A stretch of DNA of 30,150 nt from B16-G9 sp964400655 (GTDB taxonomy: Bacteria > Bacteroidota > Bacteroidia > Bacteroidales > F082). Numbering within the stretch: position 1 is the stretch's first letter; every line of letters starts with the position of its first letter. The notes under the pieces are model-generated. The model was given only the letters and a program-made list of their open reading frames with translations. It made no database searches and was not told where the DNA came from. The stretch lies in the NCBI GenBank assembly GCA_964400655.1, contig CAYNVN010000138.1, positions 1 to 30,150 of the forward strand, given 5' to 3'. Shown one piece after another: positions 24,847 to 30,150 of this stretch. The translations under genes and the position numbers were made by a program.

Positions 24847-27414
24847 ATGAAAAAAGGTCTATTTTTTTTGATGGTGTTGTTGTCGCAGCAGCTGTTGGGA
24901 CAGTATTTTATCATCGGCAACGTGCAGGATGCCGAATCGTTAAAACCCCTTACGGCGGTGCAAATTTCCGTTGACGGAGGTGCATCGGGCGGCATAACCG
25001 ATTCTCTTGGGAATTTTAACATTAAAGTGGCTAACCGTAAAGGAATTTTACGATTTTATTATGTGGGCTACAACCAAAAAAAAACCGGTTTCAAAATAAA
25101 AGAGACGGAACAAAACCTGGGAAAGATACTGCTCAACCCGCTCACCTATTCGCTTGAGGAGGTAACCGTTAGCGCCGGGCTGGCCGACGAAACAAAAGAC
25201 CCCGTATCGGTTTCCAACATCTCAGCCAAAACCATTAAAAACCGGCTGGGCGACAGAACCCTGCCCATATTGTTCAATACCACGCCCGGAGTATTCAGTG
25301 TTACACAGGGAGGCGGAAGCGGCGATGCCGCCATGAGTATTCGCGGTTTTAAACAGGAAAACGTGGGACTGCTCATTAACGGTGTTCCGGTTAACGGTGT
25401 TGAAAACGGACTGGTTTACTGGAGTAACTGGCAGGGATTGACAGATGCCTCCGCTTCCATTCAAATTCAAAAAGGCCCGGGTGTGGCCAACGTAGCTGCC
25501 AATGCAGTGGGGGGAAGCGTAAACATCATAACCGCCAATCCCGATAAACCAAAAGGCGGTGTGATTTCGTGGATGGTTACCTCTTACGGAAATCAAAAAG
25601 TAGTAATGGCACTCAACAGCGGTAAACTAAAAAACGGATGGCAGGTTTCGCTGCTCGGAAGCTACCAATGGGGACCCGGATATATTGATGCAACGCCGGT
25701 TCAAAGCTGGGGATACTACCTTAGCGCCACCAAACGGTTCAACAAAAAAAACAAATTAAACATCACGCTGTTGGGGTCGCCACAACATCACGGACAACGC
25801 ACCTTGCGATTATCGAAAGATGAAATTGACAAATACGGCTACAAATACAACAAAGACTGGGGCGGATACAACGGCAGGATTAAAACCGCTTCGGAGAACT
25901 TTTACCACAAACCTTTTCTTAGCATTAACCATTACTTTTCCATCGACGCATCTAAACAGTGGGCCAATTCGGTTTACCTGAGCTACGGAAGCGGCGGCGG
26001 ACTTTGGTCGGAGAGCTTTGATTACGCCCCTTCCATTTTTTCGTACCGCAACCCTTCGGGACAAATTGACTGGCCCGCCATTTACCATCTAAACGCAAAC
26101 AACGAATCGGAATACATACTCCACAACGGCGATACCGTTTCGGGCTATTCAATGAATGTGCAAACCGAATTTTTGGCCAGTCATGTGGTTGCAGGCTGGA
26201 TGTCAACTTACCGGCAAACGTTAAAAAACGGATTCAAATTTATTGCCGGACTGCACTACCGCTACTTTAACTCGTTTCTCAGGGAGGAGGTTTCCGATTT
26301 GCTGGGCGGCGCATTTTTTATTGAAGATTACGGCTGGGCTGTTGACGGCGTTGCCGGACGTAACCAGATTATGATGCCGGGCGATATTATACGTGTAAAC
26401 AACAACAGCATCATTAATTTTGCGGGGGCATATGCCCAGCTGCTTTACGACGGGCCAAAACTTAACGGATATTTTTCGGTAAACGGAAACAGCAATTTTT
26501 ACAAACGCATCGACCGTTTCAATTATGTTAACAACACCAAAAGCGATTTAATATCCAAGCCGGGATTCGATTTCAGAGGCGGACTGGCCTACAATATCAA
26601 CGCAAGCCACAAACTTTATATAAACGGCGCATATTTAAGCAAAGCACCCTATTTTAAATATGTGTTCGGAAACTTTACCAACCTGCCGGTACAAAATCTT
26701 GAAAACGAAAAAGTAACCACTGCCGAAGCCGGATATATGTTTAACAAAGGCGGATGGTACATTTCGGCAGGTGCCTATTATACTTTATGGAAAAATGTAT
26801 CGATGCTCTCCAACGAGTATATTCAGCTTGAAGACAACAAACAAACACGCGCCATGGTTAACGGACTAAACGCATTGCACAAAGGCCTCGAAGCAACGGT
26901 AAGTTATCAGTGGCAAAACAATATAAAACTCGGCCTGTTTGGAATGCTGGCCGATTACCGCTGGCAAAACGATGTTCAGGCAACCCTGTTCAACAACAAC
27001 AATGTTCCGGTCGATACGGTTCATGTTTACGCTTCGGGGTTACGCGTGGGGGGTACCGCACAACGCCAGGCAGGTGCTACGCTGGAATTTCCGCTGATCT
27101 CGTTTATCAATATCAAAGCCGAGTGGATTTGGTTCGGCCGACTGTATGCCAACTTCGACCCCGTTAACAGAAACAATCCTTCCGACAGGGAACAGCCTTA
27201 CCGCCTCCCCTCCTACAACGTAGTAAACATGTATGTTAACATCCCCTTTAAAGCAGGCACCAAATACGGAAACTTTAATTTGGGATTGTACAATATGTTA
27301 AACGAGCATTACATTACCACCGGACAGGACGGACAGGATCATACGCTTAACACCTTTACAGGATTTTGGTCGGAAGGATTTATTATAAACGCCAAACTAA
27401 GTTTCCGGTTTTAA
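24847..27414 (+). CDS. TonB-dependent receptor, predicted flavin uptake
   Basis: An 855-residue outer-membrane receptor. Signal peptide (MKKGLFFLMVLLSQQLLG, cleavage near GQ), then a CarboxypepD_reg-like beta domain (about 22-100: IIGNVQDAESLKPLTAVQISV, DSLGNFNIKV), a plug domain (about 115-225: PILFNTTPGVFSVTQGGGSGDAAMSIRGF, GVENGLVYWSNWQGL, VGGSVNIIT) and a 22-strand barrel ending in the usual aromatic residue (AKLSFRF). No SusD partner gene follows, which suggests a small-molecule rather than glycan substrate. An FMN riboswitch precedes it, so riboflavin, FMN or a related flavin is the likely cargo. Receptor identity is firm; substrate is inference from regulation. Confidence 0.9.
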   Translation: MKKGLFFLMVLLSQQLLGQYFIIGNVQDAESLKPLTAVQISVDGGASGGITDSLGNFNIKVANRKGILRFYYVGYNQKKTGFKIKETEQNLGKILLNPLTYSLEEVTVSAGLADETKDPVSVSNISAKTIKNRLGDRTLPILFNTTPGVFSVTQGGGSGDAAMSIRGFKQENVGLLINGVPVNGVENGLVYWSNWQGLTDASASIQIQKGPGVANVAANAVGGSVNIITANPDKPKGGVISWMVTSYGNQKVVMALNSGKLKNGWQVSLLGSYQWGPGYIDATPVQSWGYYLSATKRFNKKNKLNITLLGSPQHHGQRTLRLSKDEIDKYGYKYNKDWGGYNGRIKTASENFYHKPFLSINHYFSIDASKQWANSVYLSYGSGGGLWSESFDYAPSIFSYRNPSGQIDWPAIYHLNANNESEYILHNGDTVSGYSMNVQTEFLASHVVAGWMSTYRQTLKNGFKFIAGLHYRYFNSFLREEVSDLLGGAFFIEDYGWAVDGVAGRNQIMMPGDIIRVNNNSIINFAGAYAQLLYDGPKLNGYFSVNGNSNFYKRIDRFNYVNNTKSDLISKPGFDFRGGLAYNINASHKLYINGAYLSKAPYFKYVFGNFTNLPVQNLENEKVTTAEAGYMFNKGGWYISAGAYYTLWKNVSMLSNEYIQLEDNKQTRAMVNGLNALHKGLEATVSYQWQNNIKLGLFGMLADYRWQNDVQATLFNNNNVPVDTVHVYASGLRVGGTAQRQAGATLEFPLISFINIKAEWIWFGRLYANFDPVNRNNPSDREQPYRLPSYNVVNMYVNIPFKAGTKYGNFNLGLYNMLNEHYITTGQDGQDHTLNTFTGFWSEGFIINAKLSFRF

Positions 27415-27424
27415 AAACGACACA

Positions 27425-27477
27425 AACAACCTTTCAGATTGCAAAAAGTCCTTCGGGTAACGGTCTGAAAGGTTGTT
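27425..27477. terminator. bidirectional terminator-like hairpin between TonB receptor and miaA
   Basis: AACAACCTTTCAGA (27425-27438) and TCTGAAAGGTTGTT (27464-27477) form a perfect 14-bp stem, extendable to 17 bp by two G-U pairs and one G-C. It fills the 66-base gap between two convergent genes. It lacks a strong T-run on either side, so it could act as a transcript-end stabiliser or a repeat element instead. Confidence 0.6.
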
Positions 27478-27480
27478 ATC

Positions 27481-28401
27481 CTAAAACTTAACCTTGGCCA
27501 GTATCATCAACATGGCATTTAACTTGTTTTCTTCGGGGATGGCACCGTCTATCCAGTAAATTTTTGTACCTCGTTTTTCCATTCTTCTGAACCAGGTCAT
27601 CTGACGTTTGGCAAACTGGTGAATGGCCGTGTTAAGATTGGCAAACATGGCATCGTAGCCAATCTGTCCGGTAACGTACAAGGTAAGCCACTTGTATTCC
27701 AGTCCGTAAAAGGTGAGCTGCTCAGGTTTCAAACCGCTATCCAGTAATTTTTTTACCTCTTCCGTCATTCCGTTTTCCAAACGGTAAATAAGACGGTCGG
27801 TTATCCGTTTTCTAATCTCCTGTCTGTCGAATGAAATACCGAAAGTAACCGAATCAATTTCGGGCATATCCGTTTTTTTCCCGGGGTTCAGTTTTTCATA
27901 CTCTCTAATTTCGATGGCGCGTATCATCCTTGAGCGTTCGGTAAGATCGGTGGTATTGTGCAATCCGCCGTACGAAATCAGTTTTTCTTTCAGTTCATCA
28001 TCCGTAAACCGCTCCAGCCGTTTTCTTAAATAGGCATCTTCGGGAACCTGCGTAAGTTTATATCCGTTAATAACGGCATCAATGTACAAACCGCTACCAC
28101 CCGCCAAAACAGGCACTTTGTTATTTCCGGTAATCGTGTTAAAAGCCTTTGAAAAATCGCGTTGATATTCAAAAATATTGTACTCGTAACCGGGATCAAC
28201 AATATCGATAAGATGGTACGGAACCCTAATGCCGTTGTAAACATAATCCTCCAAATCTTTACCGGTTCCGATGTCCATTCCCCGGTAAACCTGCCTCGAA
28301 TCGGCACTGATAATTTCACCTCCGATCATGGCAGCCAGTGCGGCAGCCAGCTTTGTTTTGCCGGTAGCCGTGGGGCCAAGTATGGTAATTAAATTTTTCA
28401 T
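27481..28401 (-). CDS. miaA: tRNA dimethylallyltransferase MiaA
   Basis: A 306-residue MiaA with Walker A GPTATGKT (residues 9-16), SADSRQVYRGMDIGTGK, the HLIDIVDPGYEYN segment and the GGSGLYIDAVINGY motif. The C-terminal region has FAKRQMTWFRR. It adds dimethylallyl to A37 of tRNAs reading UNN codons. The ATG at 28401 was preferred over an in-frame ATG at 28416: the -7 box at 28414-28421 overlaps the latter, and GAGGA lies just before 28401. It diverges from ruvX. Confidence 0.96.
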   Translation of the reverse strand: MKNLITILGPTATGKTKLAAALAAMIGGEIISADSRQVYRGMDIGTGKDLEDYVYNGIRVPYHLIDIVDPGYEYNIFEYQRDFSKAFNTITGNNKVPVLAGGSGLYIDAVINGYKLTQVPEDAYLRKRLERFTDDELKEKLISYGGLHNTTDLTERSRMIRAIEIREYEKLNPGKKTDMPEIDSVTFGISFDRQEIRKRITDRLIYRLENGMTEEVKKLLDSGLKPEQLTFYGLEYKWLTLYVTGQIGYDAMFANLNTAIHQFAKRQMTWFRRMEKRGTKIYWIDGAIPEENKLNAMLMILAKVKF

Positions 28402-28413
28402 TTCCTCAGACCG

Positions 28414-28421
28414 CAAAATTA
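28414..28421 (-). promoter_or_regulatory. -7 box of miaA
   Basis: On the minus strand TAATTTTG, a perfect match, 12 bases before the chosen miaA start. The ruvX -7 box lies 3 bases away on the other strand. Confidence 0.55.
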
Positions 28422-28424
28422 GGT

Positions 28425-28432
28425 TATTTTTG
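28425..28432 (+). promoter_or_regulatory. -7 box of the ruvX-def-TPR operon
   Basis: TATTTTTG, a perfect match, 17 bases before the ruvX start codon. Back to back with the miaA -7 box. Confidence 0.55.
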
Positions 28433-28449
28433 CAGCCTTAATAAAAATT

Positions 28450-28875
28450 ATGGGAAGAATATTAGCCATTGATTACGGACAAAAACGGGCAGGCATTGCC
28501 GTTACCGACGAGCTAAAGATGATAGCCAACGGATTAACAACGGTTCATGTTAAAGATATTTTTGACTTTTTAAAAAAATATATGGCTGCGGAAAACGTGG
28601 AAACCATTGTTGTTGGCGAACCCAAAGATATGATGAACCGTCCGTCGGATGCCTCGCGTTATATTGAACCGTTTGTCAGGAAACTTAGAAAAACCTATCC
28701 CGACCTGAAGATTGACCGTTTCGACGAAAGGTTTACTTCAAACATGGCACACGAAACCATGCTCACCGGCGGGCTGAAAAAGAAAAAACGACAGGATAAA
28801 GCACTGGTTGACACCATCAGCGCTACCATAATTTTGCAATCGTATATGAACTCCCTTACGGGATTTAACTTTTAA
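28450..28875 (+). CDS. ruvX: Holliday junction resolvase RuvX/YqgF
   Basis: A 141-residue YqgF-fold nuclease, normal length. MGRILAIDYGQKRAGIAVTD carries the first catalytic aspartate (D8). VETIVVGEPKDMMNRPSD and RFDERFTSNMAHE follow, and KALVDTISATIILQSYM holds the last conserved aspartate. The family processes 16S rRNA 5' ends and/or resolves recombination intermediates. It starts a three-gene operon, 3 bases before the peptide deformylase gene. Confidence 0.93.
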   Translation: MGRILAIDYGQKRAGIAVTDELKMIANGLTTVHVKDIFDFLKKYMAAENVETIVVGEPKDMMNRPSDASRYIEPFVRKLRKTYPDLKIDRFDERFTSNMAHETMLTGGLKKKKRQDKALVDTISATIILQSYMNSLTGFNF

Positions 28876-28878
28876 CAG

Positions 28879-29451
28879 ATGATGTTACCAATTACAGCAT
28901 ACGGACACCCGACACTTAAAAAGAAAGGTGAAAACATAACCCGGGATTATCCCGACCTCGACCGGTTAATTGAGGATATGTACGAAACCATGTACCACTC
29001 AAACGGAGTAGGACTGGCAGCTCCGCAAATCAATAAATCCATCAGGCTGTTTGTCATCGATGCCACACCGTACGAAGAGCACGATCCGGCCTGTAAAGAT
29101 TTTAAAAGAGTGTTCATCAACGCACAAATTGTAAAAGAAGAGGGGGAACCCTGGGAGTTTGAAGAGGGCTGTTTAAGTGTTCCGGGCATTAACGAGTACG
29201 TTAAAAGAAAGCCGGTGATTTACATCAGCTATTACGATGAAAACTGGAATTTTCATAAAGAAGAGCGGTTTGACTCCATGCCGGCACGAATCATCCAGCA
29301 TGAATACGACCATATTGAGGGAATTGTTTTTGTTGAGAGGTTGCCGCAAATAAGAAAAATGTTACTGAAACGTAAATTAAGCGATATTACAAACGGCAAA
29401 ATCAGTCCGGGCTACAAAATGATTTTCCCGCGAAAACGTGCAAAAAAATAA
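28879..29451 (+). CDS. def: peptide deformylase
   Basis: A 190-residue deformylase with all three motifs: GVGLAAPQ (43-50), EGCLS (96-100, C98 metal ligand) and QHEYDHIEG (H141, E142 and H145). It removes the formyl group from nascent protein N-termini. Two consecutive ATG codons occur at 28879; the first is used here, but the second is equally possible. It is 3 bases after ruvX and 15 bases before the lipoprotein gene, an order that I recall as common in Bacteroidales. Confidence 0.96.
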   Translation: MMLPITAYGHPTLKKKGENITRDYPDLDRLIEDMYETMYHSNGVGLAAPQINKSIRLFVIDATPYEEHDPACKDFKRVFINAQIVKEEGEPWEFEEGCLSVPGINEYVKRKPVIYISYYDENWNFHKEERFDSMPARIIQHEYDHIEGIVFVERLPQIRKMLLKRKLSDITNGKISPGYKMIFPRKRAKK

Positions 29452-29466
29452 AAACCGAATTGTGTT

Positions 29467-30009
29467 ATGAAAAAGATTGCTTTATTTATTTCAATGATTG
29501 TTTTGCTTACAACCGCATGCAATTCACCCTCCGGTAAAAACGAAGCCGGCAAAAAGGAACTGTCAAAAAGCGAACTGACCGCAAACATTAACAAAAGTGA
29601 ATCGGAACTGTTTAACGACAAAGTTACCAGAATTGACAAAAAGAAAGCACTGCAACTGGCAGGTCAGTATAAAGAATTTGTCAACCGTTTTCCCGACGAT
29701 ACCCTTTCGGCCGAATATCTGTTTAAAGCATCCGACATTTACATGAACATGGGTTTACCACAGCAAACCGTGGCTTTGTTCAACAAGCTCATCGAAAAAT
29801 ATCCACATTACAGCAAAATTGCCACCTGTTACTTTTTGCGGGCTTTTGTGTACGACGATCAGTTACACGACTACAAAACAGCCGAAAAATATTACAAAGA
29901 GTTTATTAAAAAGTACCCCGATTCGGAATTCACCGATGATGCAAAAATGCTGTTGAAAAATCTCGGCAAATCACCCGAAGAGCTTATCAAAGAATTTGGA
30001 GGGGAGTAG
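29467..30009 (+). CDS. TPR-repeat lipoprotein
   Basis: A 180-residue lipoprotein: lipobox LLTTAC with C18 as lipidation site, then a charged linker (about 19-55) and TPR units (about 60-170: ALQLAGQYKEFVNRFPDDTLSAEYLFKASDIYMNM, TVALFNKLIEKYPH, TAEKYYKEFIKKYPDSEFTDDAKMLLKNLG). The YPDSEFTDDA pattern resembles YbgF/BamD-like helical repeats that aid envelope assembly. Probably inner leaflet of the outer membrane, or surface. It is the last gene of the ruvX operon; 141 bases follow to the window edge. Confidence 0.8.
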   Translation: MKKIALFISMIVLLTTACNSPSGKNEAGKKELSKSELTANINKSESELFNDKVTRIDKKKALQLAGQYKEFVNRFPDDTLSAEYLFKASDIYMNMGLPQQTVALFNKLIEKYPHYSKIATCYFLRAFVYDDQLHDYKTAEKYYKEFIKKYPDSEFTDDAKMLLKNLGKSPEELIKEFGGE

Positions 30010-30011
30010 GA

Positions 30012-30082
30012 AAAGTGCGATAAAGTGCCTAAAGTTTGGAGTGCCTAGAGTGCCTAAAGTGTGGAGTGTTTAGAGTACTTGG
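30012..30082. repeat. degenerate ~9-nt tandem repeat
   Basis: Eight imperfect units of roughly AAGTGCCTA/GAGTGCCTA run in a row (AAAGTGCGA, TAAAGTGCC, TAAAGTTTGG, AGTGCCTAG, AGTGCCTAA, AGTGTGG, AGTGTTTAG, AGTACTTGG). The unit length wavers between 7 and 10, so it is not a coding frame. It lies directly after the TPR lipoprotein stop. A short AT-rich stretch with CAAATTTCAAATAAATTCC follows up to the edge. Confidence 0.65.
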
Positions 30083-30150
30083 AATAAATCACAAAATACA
30101 AGCAGCAAATTTCAAATAAATTCCAAATACTAAAAACAAAAAACCCAAAA

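Overview
The window looks like chromosomal DNA of a member of the Bacteroidota, most likely a Bacteroidales/Marinilabiliales-type anaerobe or marine relative. The evidence is: a type IX secretion (T9SS) C-terminal sorting domain, a GH92 lipoprotein, a DUF2279 protein, a fused E1 alpha/beta 2-oxoacid dehydrogenase, a short primary sigma factor without region 1.1, and repeated perfect Bacteroidota -7 promoter boxes (TAnnTTTG) a few bases before start codons. I saw no transposase, integrase, CRISPR array, tRNA or rRNA. The genus is inference.

Layout: 1-558 is the 3' end of a tail-fibre-like repeat protein, followed by a terminator. 794-1951 is a MalY/PatB-type C-S lyase. 1959-3926 is a divergent metal-handling cassette: an ArsP_2 10-TM exporter on the left, and an Rrf2 regulator plus a His-rich NifX/NafY-like protein on the right, with palindromes in the shared promoter region. 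3927-7699 (minus strand) holds a membrane-anchored lipocalin-like protein, a T9SS-secreted Asp-box propeller and an alanine/sodium symporter. 7968-11482 (plus) holds a TPR protein, then a GT4 glycosyltransferase coupled to a PlsC-type acyltransferase. 11473-12381 is DUF2279. 12494-16233 (minus) is a tight dapF - GNAT - mltG - phosphohexomutase run with cell-wall and envelope precursor functions. 16399-18829 (plus) is an HtrA protease and the housekeeping sigma factor. 18929-21910 (minus) is a GH92 alpha-mannosidase. 22113-24533 is the fused E1. 24581-27414 is an FMN-riboswitch-controlled TonB-dependent receptor. 27481-30009 is miaA (minus) diverging from ruvX - def - TPR lipoprotein (plus). 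A degenerate 9-nt tandem repeat follows at the right edge.

The most interesting part is the FMN riboswitch in front of a lone TonB-dependent receptor. Its leader can be folded by hand into a full translational switch. One 8-nt segment (GAAAACAT) occurs twice, once in the aptamer's closing helix and once just before the receptor start codon. A single complementary segment (ATGTTTTC) can pair with either copy. This predicts a flavin-repressed outer-membrane receptor, probably for riboflavin/FMN or a related flavin. The second interesting unit is the Rrf2/NifX-like/ArsP_2 divergent cassette, which reads as a self-contained metal-sensing, metal-binding and metal-export module.

Most remaining genes are ordinary housekeeping or envelope genes in arrangements that look normal for the phylum. 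All function assignments rest on motifs read from the translated sequence; no database search was possible.
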